Shown here: one piece after another, positions 50,955 through 63,441 of the stretch | Layout of the letters: each line of letters opens with the position of its first letter | Numbering within the stretch: position 1 is the stretch's first letter | Assembly (NCBI GenBank): GCA_018873245.2 | Contig: JAEMBT020000002.1 | Location: 9,274,001-9,338,000, forward strand | Source of the DNA: Archegozetes longisetosus | Taxonomy: Eukaryota; Arthropoda; Arachnida; Sarcoptiformes; Trhypochthoniidae | Length of the DNA: 64,000 bases | Direction of reading: 5' to 3' | Program-made: the position numbers and the translations under genes | The notes under the pieces: model-generated | Seen by the model: only the letters and a program-made list of their open reading frames with translations | Databases searched by the model: none | Told to the model about the DNA's origin: nothing

Positions 50955-51477
50955 TTTAATCTCTCAGTTTATTTTTTTAGTTGAATAACAATTGATTGAT
51001 TGTTAACTGATTGTCATTGCTTCATGTTTTCAACTCATGTTAATAAGACATATTGTTACCGAAAATGTCAATAAATTTTAGTATAAACTCATACACAATT
51101 TGTTTGAAAATCATTGTCACCCATAAATGCTATTTAATGATATTATTGATATTATGTCTCTATCAAAGTCAATATTAAACTTAATCAGATCAATGTGATT
51201 TCGGATGACATTTTATTTTTTTATTCATATCTGCAAAAAATAATTCAGGTACCAATGTTTAAAAGATGCAGAACTTGATTCTTAAAAAGTTCTTAAAAAC
51301 AATCTTTAAAAATCTCATAATAAATCCAAGTAACTTGGTTTAAGGTAGGTTCTGAAAACTGAATGAGTCATATTGCCGTAAAAAAGTTTGTTTATAAAAC
51401 TAGTAGAACAAAAAATGATGATTTCAAATAACTTATTAAGATCTGAAAAACATGGTATGACTAGTATTTGAAGGAAG
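50955..51477. other. shared 3' flank of REXO4 and WDR13
   Basis: 523 bp between convergent stop codons. AT-rich; nothing further recognised. Confidence 0.5.
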
Positions 51478-53067
51478 TTATAAAGTTTCGCGTTTCCATA
51501 TAATCACATTTCCTTTACTATCACTCGAAGCTAAAAGGCTTTCATCGTAATTAAAGCAAACATCGAGAACAGGAGCCGAATGTCCCTGTAATTTGTTAAC
51601 ACACTTGTTCTTACAGTAATTATCATCTCCAACATTGAAGAAGTGAACGCAAGTGTCTTCGCTTCCAGTGACAACACATATTCCTTCTCTAAATGATATA
51701 ATAGGACAGAAAGAGCTGCGAATTATAAGATCTCTATTCTGATGCTTGATTGGAAAGCTATGTTTGATTTCGAGACGACCTTCTCTTCTGATTACTTTGA
51801 ACAATAATAAAGCATTGCAGGCACTGTTGACTAGAAGAAGTGGGTCGTTGTTTTCGAAGTTGTTGTTCAATCGAGTGGAGAGACAAGTGATGGGACAACC
51901 AGCCACTACTATCACTTTGTTAGCTAGAATTAAACGACAACTTTTCATCTCAAAAATGAACGATGATATGAAACCCTTGGAATCTCCGACCCATAATATT
52001 TTGCCAGTTGTGTCAAAACATAAGCACAATATGTGTTCTCCGCTGTTGAATGTTCCTCCCTTTGTGTATATACCGGTCGATACGTTAAGTATCTGCAAAT
52101 GTCCACTTGAATTGCCGGTCACCACCATATTGTTATTGTTTGGTTGAAAAGTACACGCCATGACTGGTGACCCATGTGGGTCACTGATTGTCCTCAAACA
52201 ACAACCAGAGGCTGCATCCCATAGCTTGACAGTAGCGTCAAGAGAACAGCTAACTATCAGGTCATTAGAAAGAGACCACTCGAATGCTAAGACTCCTGCA
52301 TTATGTCCTTTCAATACATACAACACAGTGGCTGGTGAAGGAGTTAATTGACATATCGAAAGAGTTCCATCTGATGATCCACAACAGAGTAATGATTTAT
52401 CGTTATTCGCGAACTTAATCGAAGTGACTGCTTCTTTGTGTTGATCAAAAATATGATGCATTCCTGAAAACGAATAGTTTTCCGAAAATGAGTTCAAAAC
52501 TAAATCTTTGGTTAAGTCTACTGAGAATTGAGGAATCAGTCGATCGTCAACATTTAATTGTAAATTATTGTTTATACGACCACTTGTTCCGAAGTCGATC
52601 GAGTCTTCAGACGTTAGTCTACTGTTACTATTGCTTCGGTGATGTCGACTACGAACAGATCTAAATGAAAACAATCAGTACTAATCAATTTGGAGTTTTC
52701 GATTACAATATTTATCTAAATATTTGTATAGTCAACACTCACAACTGATCCAAAGAAACTCCATACTTTTGACTTAGAAGTTGTGAACGAAGTTTAAGGT
52801 ATTGTTTGCGAAATGAATTCAATTCCTTTTTGGCGATTTCTCTTAAAATCTGATTTCTTCGTTTAATATACAATATTTCTAAAGGATTATCAAATCATTC
52901 TCAATCAGTTAAAGATTAAAATTTGCAAAAAATGTCAATAAAGCGAGTAAAATTTGATAATTACTGAAATTATTATTTCTGAAAGTATTAAATTTGACGT
53001 CAATCGCAATGATTTGTTGCCAAATGATATGACATTTATATTGATATAAATTAGTATTGGACGTCAT
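51478..53067 (-). CDS. WDR13: WD repeat-containing protein 13
   Basis: WD40 protein, nuclear in mammals, with poorly defined function. Exons: 52965-53067, 52743-52878 and 51478-52660, all in phase; 473 residues (human 485). The N-terminal exons match the family closely: IWQQIIAIDVKFNTFR against human VWQQVLAVDARYNAYR, then YIKRRNQILRE and FRKQYLKLRSQLLSQKYG. After a low-complexity basic linker, FSENYSFSGMHHIFDQH leads into the repeats. FANNDKSLLCCGSSDGTLSI, GHNAGVLAFEWSLSNDLIVS, SLDATVKLWD, TFQPNNNNMVVTGN, CVVTGSEDTCVHFF and LQGHSAPVLDVCFNYDESLL all align by eye with human WDR13. Identification is strong and the model is complete. Confidence 0.95.
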
Positions 53068-54251
53068 TTCTTACAAATAAATTGGACAATAATTTGAATT
53101 TAAAGGAAGGATAAAAGCAATGATCAGAAAGAGAAATTTGACTGAAAACATAGCTGTAAAGTGTGTTGTGGTGCATATAAACAAACCTATTATTCTATAC
53201 CTGATTGCGTGACATACGCCCAAAACTTGTCGAACACTACCTATTAATAGTTTACTAAACTATAATCGCTTATTCTATGCTTCTCTTCTTCCTTTAATTG
53301 CTTCTAATTCTTCTTTTAATGTAGTTTCAAAATATATTGACATTTAAGTATTTAAGCTGTAGTTTGGACCAAATACTTGTGAGAGTCTTATTTGATAAGA
53401 CTTTAATCCTCACAATGAGTTTGATAAACTCAATTCCATCATTATGTGACTATTTGTTGCACAATCCAAGCACAAGATATCGATTTTAAGGACTTCTAAA
53501 TCGACTTAGCATTCAAGTTGACTTATAAACGAATAATCAGTACTAATATCCGATTTTATTCCCAAAAATCAATTATTGAGTTACATATAAGTAATACATT
53601 ACCATTTCTACCATTACTCACATCTAAAATAAGAGTAAGTTTTACAGTGAAATATTAATTTCAGTTGGTTGATAACAATTACCGGCAATTAAAAGGCTTA
53701 GAAATACGAACGACTAATAAAATATCTAGAGATGAAATACAAATAAACTTATGAGAAATAGAAAATACCGGTAATCGTCGGTATAGAGTAAACTGGAAAT
53801 CATTTAGATTAAGACTAGACATTGGAAATAATTAAAAGTTAAAAAACGTCAAGTATTGTGAGATCGGTAACACATGAGTTTAGCTGAAGATTTTAAAAAA
53901 AGAATTTACAAAACGATAACTTTTATCACAAAATGGAATAAAATTGTATTTAGTTTAGCAAATAATTGGCCAATTATTGTTAAAATGACTCCTAAGCTTA
54001 ATGTAGTTAAATAACAATTATTGATACATTAAGATTATGATAAAAGTAGGAGTTTATATATATTTGTATTGCATTAAACAAAAATTTATAAATTTAAATG
54101 TAATTTGAAGCTAAAATTCCTTCACTGATACAGAACCTCAATAATTTAATATATAATAATAATTAATAATAATAATAATGTGGCTATTATTATGTGAAGA
54201 TACAAGAGACGGATCCGACGAATTTAACTAAAAAACAAAGATTTCTAAAAC
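53068..54251. other. intergenic between WDR13 and the 14-3-3 gene
   Basis: 1.2 kb, WDR13 promoter side and 14-3-3 3' side. AT-rich with a TAATAATAAT-type run at about 54,150-54,178. No gene seen. Confidence 0.5.
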
Positions 54252-55889
54252 TTATGAAACATCCGTCGGCTGTTCTTCAGTCTCTGCAGCAGGTGTTGCG
54301 CCTGAATCTCTTTGTTCCCCATCTCCTAAAAGTAAAACAATTGATATAAAGTTTGCACAATTTTGAATTAGTTGAGAAAATAAAAAATCAATACAATAAA
54401 TCTTGTTATGTTCAACTAATAGTGTTGTTGTAAAAGACATGAACATGAAAGTTTTAAGTGTTAGGCAAAGTTAGAATAAAAAGTGAATGTGATGAGCAAC
54501 AATAAACCAAGTCATATTTAAATTTAAAACCAAAATAGAAACAAACGTCCTGAGAATACTATTGATAAGCGATTTCTCAAGAGATACATAAGATTGAAAT
54601 AAGTTTAGAGCAGAAAATCGATTTTAAATGAGTTGAAAGCTTGAATTTCTTGACATGACTTATTGACTAGCATTTGAAAATAGAAACAGCGATCATACCG
54701 TTGTGTTGCATATCCGATGTCCATAACGTCAGGTTATCTCTAAGCAATTGCATTATAAGAGTGGAATCTTTATAACTTTCTTCACTCAAAGTGTCGAGTT
54801 CTGCAATTGCGTCATCAAAGGCAGCCTTTGCTAACCTGCAGGCGCGCTCTGGAGAATTCAGGATTTCGTAGTAAAATACGGAAAAGTTCAGAGCCAAACC
54901 GAGTCTTATAGGATGAGTTGGTGGCAATTCTGTCATCGCTATATCACTCGCAGCCTTGTATGCAACCAAACTATTTTCCGCCGCTTCCTTTCTGTCATTA
55001 CCTGACGCGAACTCAGCCAAATAGCGGTGATAATCACCTTTCCTTCAGGTTAAATAAATCGGTTTAGTTATACTTCAATAAATCAATTTAGTTAGTTTGA
55101 TAAGTCAGTCTACTCATAGTTAAAGCATATTACAAACTATCAATTCAACAATTGGATGAAGACATACATTTTGTAATAAAATACTTTCGATTCTCCTGTA
55201 GAAGCAGTTGGAATTAAGTGTTTGTCAAGTACATCAAGAATGTCGAGACAAATATCGCGCAATTCCTTCTCCACTTGGACCCGATAGGTTTTGATCAGTT
55301 CAATACGACTTTCGGTGCCTTTTAATTCTTCTTTTTGTTCAATAGAGCTAATAATCCGCCACGACGCCCGCCTGGCGCCAATCACATTCTTGTAGGCCAC
55401 TGACAACAGATTCCTCTCTTCAACAGTCAGATCTGCGTCAATCGTCGCCACTTTCTTCATGGCCTCAACCATTTCTGTAATTAAGTTCAATTCAATTAAT
55501 CATAATATTGATTATATTAACGGTGATTAACATTTGGTTAACTATTTTCAAAAACAAAAATGATAAAAATGAGAAAAGTGATAAGTGATAAAAAATGGTC
55601 AACAACCGATTCAAACATAATTGAAAGACAAAAATATAATTATGAAAATTGTAGATATCTGAAAATAGATAAAACAATACAATAATGACAAAGATAGAAA
55701 TGATTGAAAAATAAATTGATTGAAATATAATTGATAGGAAAGTAAAGCTAAAATTCGTTATAGACTCCATAGAGATATCGTTCGTCACAAGCTCTGATCG
55801 CCATAGAGTTGAATATGAAACATACCGTCATATCTCTCCGCCTGTTCAGCCAATTTTGCTTTATACACATTATCGTCTCGATCAGCCAT
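54252..55889 (-). CDS. YWHAE: 14-3-3 epsilon
   Basis: Phosphoserine/threonine-binding dimeric adaptor. Exons: 55826-55889, 55168-55474, 54699-55042 and 54252-54325, all in phase; 262 residues. The start [21 protein letters not shown] and the block [20 protein letters not shown] match the family, as do [36 protein letters not shown] and [19 protein letters not shown]. The dimer interface and the phosphopeptide-binding Lys, Arg and Tyr residues are conserved. The [20 protein letters not shown] region and the long acidic tail ([19 protein letters not shown]) identify the epsilon branch rather than zeta. The variable tail lies on its own small last exon, as in relatives. Confidence 0.97.
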
Positions 55890-57030
55890 TATTTCTTAAT
55901 TCAATCACACTCTTCTTCAAAACCAAACACTAATACAGCAGTTTCCGTGAGATTCGGTGATAGATACAAAAGGGATTAAAATCAATTTAAGATTAGTTGG
56001 GCTAATACACTGTTAGACAAGTGTCTGACTGATTCTGACTACTACTCCGACTATGACTCCGGCTATGACTCCGACTATAACTCTCGTACTCTCCTCTCAA
56101 TCTCTATCTCTAGCAGTGCCTAACATTCAAGTGTAACGTCAAATTTTTGTCCAATGAGGTCAACAGCTTTCATATTAGAGGTCGATATAAGTTAGTCAGT
56201 CTCTAAAACGTCATTTTTTATAAATTATATTTGTTTTGCTCATTTATTACGATTTCCTCAAATAAATACAAATAAAAAATGATTTTTATAAGAGGAAAAC
56301 CAGATTTAATAACTATTAATAGTTAAGTAAAATTTGTTGCTAATACTTAATCTGATGTGAAGCAAAAAATACATTGGGATCTCTAACCAATAAAATTAAA
56401 AACCATCTCATGTTTAAGACAATTGAAGTCTATTGAAGTCTATTGTCAATTGTTATCTAGAAGTAATGCCTCTATCACTTAGACCCACCTTTTCTTTAAC
56501 CGATTTTTTACTCTTGATTACTCATTCATTCTGAACTTTATCAAATGATTTTAAAAATTCATTCATCTTTAGTTTTGACAAGGCTAGCAACGTTTTACCA
56601 TTTAAGTTAACTTTTTTAAACCTTTATTTTTTCATAACTTCCAAACTAAAAATCAACACCTTTCAACATGAACAAATTTTTCATTCATTAATTCAAATTA
56701 TTTATTGATTAATAAACCAAGTTATTCGAGTGAATATTCAGTAAGTTTGAGTTGAGAACTTGAAAACTAATATGAGTTTTCAGTTGAAAAGCTAGTAATA
56801 GGATTTTATATAAAACTCAATTGAATGAACCTTAATTGGATTTAATCGAACTGAAGTCAATCTCAAAATCAGAGATACGCTGATCAGGATTAAAGTAAAT
56901 AAACTAATTCTAGCAAAAAGCTAATTTGTATTTTTATTTGTTATTAATATGTTATGAGTCATTAATAACTTACAAAAATCGATTTGGATAACTAACCCTC
57001 AAATGATTGAACGATAAACAATTTTAATAA
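55890..57030. promoter_or_regulatory. 14-3-3 upstream region with a short CTCCGACTATGA repeat
   Basis: Just upstream of the start codon (about 56,030-56,092) are four to five degenerate copies of GACTACTCCGACTATGACTC-type units, likely in the 5' UTR or core promoter. The rest, towards EIF2B1, is AT-rich with nothing recognised. Confidence 0.4.
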
Positions 57031-58581
57031 TTATAAATACAATTGCATCAGTTGATCACTCACTGCAGCAGTTGTTAAAGTTCCTAAATCTGTCAAAAGT
57101 AATGTTATATAAGAGGGAGGTGTATAATCAACTAAAGGATGGCTGTCATAATCAGAATTCTTCTTCCATTTGAGTCGATCGGGAATATCTGCTTGATTTA
57201 ATGGGTAGAGACGAATGAATTTATAACTTTCAGCCAAAACATAGAAAGGTTTATTCATAGATTTAGCGCATATCGCCATCGCATAAGTTCCAATCTATTT
57301 GATTAAAACAAACCAAATGAATTCTGAATTGTTGTGGTAATCATAACAGTTCAATACCTTATTGATTATTCCTCCGCTTTCAGCTACACCTTCAGCGCCA
57401 ACAAGTACAATATCAACTTTTTCCATAATATATCCTATCGCAGCATCAATTATAAGAGTGCTATTGATTCCATCATTTTTCAACCACTTCACCATTGTTT
57501 TACTTGAGGCAAAATGAAAAGTTTAAACTTAAAAAATGCTCAGTTGATCATAAAAATATGAAATAAGAGACTGATAGCAGACCCGCTCATATCAGGACAC
57601 GATTCGGTAACAAAAACACTGAATCTTTTGTTAAATTTTTTGGCTTCCCTCAAAGTGTAGTAAACGGCACGTGAACATGAGTGAACTAATATTGTCTGAA
57701 AATATTCACGAAGTTTAGAATTTGCGCAAAAATTTTGATAAATTAATCATCACTTACACAACCATCGGAAATGAATGGATGACCATTTTTGGCAACTTTC
57801 TTCCTGCAGTCTATAACTTTTTTGAGAAATATATCACTTCTTCTCGACAGCTCACTCTTGAGTTCGTTGAATTTCTGTGAAAATTTATACGATTATTTCA
57901 AATATAAATTATGAGAACAAAGTTAACAGCACTTCAGAATAAGTTTCATAAGAATAAAGTGATTGAAGCCTTTCTACAGCTTTCTGCCATTAAATTTTAG
58001 TAAAGTATCAAATTTAAAATGATAGAACACTGGATTTTTGAAACATTCAAATGTCTAAAAATGAAACATTAAATAAAAAATTGGAATGAAACTCAATGGT
58101 TTCAGTTAAATGATTAATTAATACTGACATCATATTCGGAAGCAGTAAGTGTGATGAAACGAAAATATATTTCAGCAACTGATTCGACTTCAGTAGTCGG
58201 TTCGATGTTCTTCAATGACTCGATGGCTGAACGAACATTCTCTCGAAGTCCTAATGCAGTGGTGGCTTCAATTGATTCATAAATCAAATGGTTAGTTAAG
58301 TTTAGTTTTCAGATCAAAACTTTTCGATTTGATGATAACTCACATAGATCTGTTTTCAAATACTCAATCAGTGTTTTCAGTGTTGCGATTGCCGGTGAAT
58401 TTTCATTATCCAAAAATTGTTTATAGTATTGACCAATCACTAAATCAATTCAATTTAATATTTTATTAGATCCAAATATTTATTCAATTTGCTAATTCTC
58501 GTATCAATCTTAAATAAATCTATATAACTCTTCAATTGAATCAAAATATATTTGACATAACTCTTACATTTGCTATCCATT
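57031..58581 (-). CDS. EIF2B1: translation initiation factor eIF2B subunit alpha
   Basis: Regulatory subunit of the eIF2B nucleotide-exchange factor, which senses phosphorylated eIF2. Seven exons: 58569-58581, 58344-58439, 58129-58265, 57758-57874, 57583-57695, 57358-57502 and 57031-57294, phases closing exactly; 294 residues (human 305). The first coding exon has only 13 bases. Diagnostic blocks are [70 protein letters not shown] and [20 protein letters not shown]. The C-terminus [16 protein letters not shown] equals the human VLTPSAVSDELIKLYL end. It is shorter than human mainly in the loop before [10 protein letters not shown]. Confidence 0.96.
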
Positions 58582-58972
58582 CTGTTTGTCCTCAAAAGAT
58601 TTTATCATTCAGTTAATTAAATTGCAACAAAATTAGAAATAATTGAAACTACTACTAAACTGATATAAAACGTTTCATAAAATCATCCATACTCTACGAA
58701 GATATAGAAACAGTCCCGTTTAGATGTGTCAGCACCTAAAGCATATAAAAAAATACTACTTCAGAGTCATTTCATTTGATATTATCCTTACGTTTATGTT
58801 ACGATTAGAAAACTACATGATTGCATTGACTCTCTAATTTACGAATAGGATATTGTGATGCAATGAATACTACGATTTGTTTACTTTCTGTTGACTGAGT
58901 CAAATTGAATCAAACACTTTTAAAAAATAGTGACTTATTATCGATTGACTAAAAGATTGAAATTCATACAAA
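58582..58972. promoter_or_regulatory. divergent intergenic region between EIF2B1 and YJU2B
   Basis: 391 bp between opposed start codons. AT-rich; no named element. A shared promoter is inferred from the geometry. Confidence 0.35.
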
Positions 58973-60363
58973 ATGGTAATAAATTTGTTATTAACAACCG
59001 ATGAAAATAGAGTGAAATTGAAATATAATTTGTCTAATTTTGACGAAACTAGGCTGAACGGAAAGCAGTGAACAAATATTATCCTCCCGATTGGACACCG
59101 AGTAAGGGATCCATCAATACATACAATGGATCACATCCTTTGCGAGACAGAGCCAGAAAATTACATGAAGGCATACTTATCATTCGGTTCGTATCAGTAT
59201 TTCATCTTAAAACTCACCAAATCAAGCATTTTAATCTTTGTCATAAAACTCAAGAGGAATACATTCCTCACGAGAAATCAATAAACAATAAATTATTTGC
59301 TTGTTTTTCATGTGATTTTTGAATCAGTTTAAGCTAATTTCTAATTGAGATGTATTTGTATTAAGTTTTGAGATGCCGTACAATATATGGTGCAATGGAT
59401 GCAATAATCACATAGGAATGGGTGTCAGATATAACGCTCAGAAGTCAAAGACAGGGATGTATTACACGACTCCAATCTATAAGTTTCGCATGAAATGTCA
59501 TCTTTGCGACAGTCATTTCGAAATGCAAACTGACCCTAAAAATCTTGATTATATTATCCTGAATGGTGCGCGAAGACAAGAACGTCGTTGGGATCCAACA
59601 GATAATGAACAGGTAGTGCCCGAAGAAAAAGCTGTCTCTAAGAAACTGGCCACCGATCCTATGTTCAAACTCGAACATGAAGTCGAAGATAAAGAAAAGG
59701 CGAAATCAGTAGCTCCTGCTATTCAACAATTGGAAGAGTTTCAAGAAAGGTGGAAGGATGACTATTCCTATAATAGAGCCATTAGGAAGAGTTTTAGGGT
59801 AAATTTTAGTTACATTTATTCAAAATATACATTTCTTGTTTTATTTTTAATTCTTGTATTTCAATTTGGTTTGCAATAGATTAAGAAGAAAGAGTTGATC
59901 TCTATCTCAGACTCCGACAAAGCATTATTGAAGAGATCTTCTCTTCCATTATCAATGAAATTACTTCCAGAATCGAAAGATGACCCAAAACTAGCAAAGC
60001 TCATGAAACTTGAAGTGACACAATGTAAATAGATGCTATTCTAAAGTTACTGAATGTCTAATGTGTTTCTAACAATATTTAATTTAATGATTCTTAGCTT
60101 TTGAAACTAAAAGAAAAGCTCAAAGAGAAGAAATTATGAAGAAATCTATTTTCAAAGGAAATTCAAATATAATTCCAAAATCTATTAAATTAGTCGATAA
60201 CTCAAAGTTATTTGACAATAAAAATAGCTTCAATATAGTTGGAAAAACCGATTCTGACCCTAAAACAACTACGAAAGAAATTGGAGTTAAGCTCAAAAAC
60301 GATAAGAATTGTAATAAAGTATCGAATCCGTTAGTAGATTATAATAGCAGTGAATCGGAGTAA
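58973..60363 (+). CDS. YJU2B: YJU2/CWC16 family splicing factor (CCDC130 type)
   Basis: Spliceosome-associated protein of the CWC16 family. Exons: 58973-58975 (the ATG codon alone), 59053-59186, 59366-59798, 59880-60024 and 60098-60363, in phase; 326 residues. Splicing gives MAERKAVNKYYPPDW, matching human MGERKGVNKYYPPDF. The conserved block runs SHPLRDRARKLHEGILIIRF, then MPYNIWCNGCNNHIGMGVRY. With the CHLC cysteines this makes the four-cysteine zinc site (CNGC and CHLC). MQTDPKNLDYIILNGARR follows. A glutamate/lysine-rich helical part leads to the C-terminal end DYNSSESE, like DYSDSESE in human CCDC130, which separates it from YJU2/CCDC94. The middle part of the human tail is missing, so the protein is somewhat shorter. 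AATAAA lies just after the stop (about 60,425). Confidence 0.95.
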
Positions 60364-60988
60364 TGGAAGAATTCATATAATTTGTTTATACTTGTTTTGT
60401 AAAATTGTATATGTTGTACAAAATGAATAAAATTCATTATTTAAATCTATGAATCTGATAGTCATGTTTTTTATTGTATTTATATTGAGTCCTCGCTTAG
60501 ATTCAGTAAAATATGCATACATTGATTTGGCAACAAAAGATATATAGAACTCAAAACTTGTATCACTTTATTGGCGTAGATTTTATTTAAAATCATATTA
60601 CGATTCAATACAATATTCGAATAAAATGTTGAAATAAATAATCTGATGATTTGTCTTTGACGTGAAAATAGTTTTACAATAATTGTAAAACTAGTGAAGA
60701 TTTAAAAATTGCGCTCAAAGTTATAATTTGTTCTCAGGTTGACCAATGATTAGCTGTAATAAAGTTTGAGCTTATTTTGAATGTAAACAGCAATAGCGCC
60801 AATCGTTTCATCATTTGATTGATAAATATTTACTTTTGTAATTGTTGTCATTTAATAAATGAACAAATAATTGTTTAGAGAATTGTGTCAAATCGATTAT
60901 ATATCCTGTTAAGTTATTTAATCACTTGTATGAACAAAAAAGTGTTGTTTTAGATGTAATTCAAAACAATTTTTATAGAACCGAAAGA
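60364..60988. other. spacer between YJU2B and CENPJ, with 5' UTR
   Basis: 625 bp in the same orientation. It contains the YJU2B polyadenylation signal. The CENPJ frame is open back to about 60,926 without an ATG. No gene seen. Confidence 0.4.
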
Positions 60989-62147
60989 ATGGATAAACTG
61001 GTTCATTTGAAAGAATGGCAACAAAAACAAGAACAAGTGTTGAAACAATCACAGCATAAACAAATTCTGTTATCAAATGAACAAAAGACTAAATCAAGTG
61101 ATTTAACAGATAGACTTTTAGAAAAAAGCGTTATAAAAGGAAAAGAAGACTGTCTTCAAAGCGACATTTCTCCTCATTATGACAATAATAGAGAACCAGT
61201 TCAAGTCAATAAGGATGAATCGACTGATGAAATTAAGTCTCTTGAAAGTCAAACGAGTCGACTGTCATGTCAATCATATCTTGAGAGTTCTCCTGTCATC
61301 CCTGGAATTGATGGTAAAAAAGTCAAGACTTTCGAAGAGTTATTGAATATTAGATTAAATGATGAGAGAAACATTAATAATAATAATAACTCAAATAAGA
61401 CTCCAATAAATTGTGAAAATAAACCGAAAAAGCCTTTTCTCAGAAAAGGAGAAGGAATTAAGAGATTTGATGGAAGTAAAAAATCTAATTCCAAGAAGCC
61501 TTGTCTTGTAAATGACGACAAAAAAGTTAGTTTTGAGAGTTACGTCAGACGTAATTCAGTTAAAGAGACAAGATTAAATGAAAATAAGACATCAAAAACT
61601 GAACAAAACCTCTCAAACAAATTAACAGAAAAGTGATCCCATTAACCACTAAGTTAGGTCCGAAAAACTCTAAACATAAAGATGTGATAATTAGCAGAGA
61701 TTCGACATCTTTCAATAACGAGGTATTAAGAATTCAACCTTGGCAAATATATGTAATAAGTTTTAATTATTTAAATTAAATTACTCTTAACAGATAACTG
61801 ATGAGGAAAGTGCTTTTTTTGATTATTTGGAGTATGTTTGTGGAAACATCTCATTAGACAGCAGTTTGAGTTCAAATAAACAAAATCACTCATTTGATGA
61901 CAAACTCAAAGACAAAGATATTAACGAATTGCAAACTTTGCTTAAAAAGATTGAACTGAAAAAGAATAAGATTCAGAAAAAACTTGACGAAAATAATAGT
62001 TGGGTTGATATGTCTGATGAGGAAGATAAAGCTAAAAGTTCTAAAAAATCGGTCAAGAAAGTTGACAAACCTAAGAAAAAGGTCAGATGGAGTCAAAACA
62101 CTTCGAAATTATCGCAAAACATAAAAACGACTAAAGATGACTTTGAT

Positions 62148-62179
<32 letters not shown>

Positions 62180-63258
62180 ATAAATTTAAATAAACCGAAG
62201 TCTGGTGCCTATTCTTTATCGTTGAAGCAACAGATTACAGAACTAGAGAATCGAGTGTCTGATTTGAAATTACAATCAGTTAGGAAAGAAAAAGTTACCA
62301 ATGATCCTACCAATAGAACATTAAATGACGTTGCCAATTCTATAAGTGATGAAGTAAATAAGCTCAAAGACCAAATCGATATATTAAATAAAAGGCTTAT
62401 GAGCATTGAGTCAAAATCATACGATTTTATTTCTCCTCAAATCAAAGAAATAAGGAATAGTAAACAAAACATCAAATCGAAATCTAAATACAATTTCGAA
62501 CGAATTGCATCACCGAATAATCGAAATGTATCAGTCAGTCAGAACCTGGAAGATACAACTGTTGAGTTACCAAATGGCGATAAAATGAAAATATCTAAAG
62601 ACAATACAGTGGTAATCAATTTAAAATTAATAATCCTATGATTTGCCATAATATATACCATTATAATAATGCATTTTTGAATAATTCAAATGAAAATTAT
62701 AGTTTTATACCTTTACAAATGGCGCCACACAAACCACATATCCCGATGGTCTAAAAATTGTTAACTTTCCAAAGTATGTCTATGACTATTGTTTTAATCC
62801 ATTCTTCATACTATTTTAAATATCGTTTCCTAGTGGCCAAATTGAAAAAATGCACAAAAATGGAGTCAAACATATCACTTATACTAATGGGCTGCAACGT
62901 ATAATCCATCCTGACAGTTCTGAAGAGGTCATAATGCAAGACAATACTATTTGGAGAATTCATTCGGACGGAACTGAATCGTTAGAATTTGCAAACGGAG
63001 ACAGAGAAATAAGAACTGATAAATACAAAGTATGTCTAACGTCTTTGGTACTAGGTTTTCTTTTTGGATTTATGTCTAATTCAATAATTTGATTTTTAGC
63101 GAAGAGAATATAGTAATGGAAACGTTAAGACTCTATATTCTGATGGAACAGTAGAAACACGTTATGTAAACGGAAGAATTAGAATAAAAGATAGACTCGG
63201 AAATTTGATTGTTGACTCACTAATCAAGCATTTGAATGATCACATTCCACACAGTTGA
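60989..63258 (+). CDS. CENPJ: centriole assembly protein CENPJ/CPAP (SAS-4), with TCP10 G-box C-terminus
   Basis: Centriolar protein that controls tubulin addition. Model exons: 60989-61632, 61698-61722, 61794 to about 62081, about 62201-62611, 62703-62773, 62834-63029 and 63100-63258, roughly 597 residues. The N-terminal part has LVHLKEWQQKQEQVL and TFEELLNIRL, then KKPFLRKGEGIKRF. The last two resemble the tubulin-capping segment of CPAP/Sas-4. A coiled coil follows (LKKIELKKNKIQKKLDE; LKQQITELENRV). The C-terminus is a clear G-box beta sheet: FTNGATQTTYPDGLKIVNFP, NGQIEKMHKNGVKHITYTNG, DGTESLEFANGDREI and REYSNGNVKTLYSDGTVETR. It ends with the family pattern GRIRIKDRLGNLI. The boundary near 62,082-62,200 is uncertain: the upstream frame runs on through a ten-aspartate stretch to a stop at 62,181, while the next block is in another frame. 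A phase-0 intron 62082-62200 would connect them. It is shorter than fly or human homologues. Confidence 0.88.
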
Positions 63259-63441
63259 ATCACTATTATAATTATAGTACTTAGTTTTGTAAATTAATTT
63301 GCATTTTATTTAACTAATCTAATAGATTTATGACAGTTTTATTGACGTCAAAAAAATTAATTTGATTTTAGACTTGAATTTGCAGTAATTCGCTCTAAAA
63401 AACTTGTTTCTTAAAACTAATTTAATTCAACTACAAAACGA

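Noticed and set aside
62148-62180. Programmed ribosomal frameshift at the GAC run of CENPJ
   Set aside because: No slippery heptamer is visible, and a plain intron or repeat-length error explains the frame change more simply.
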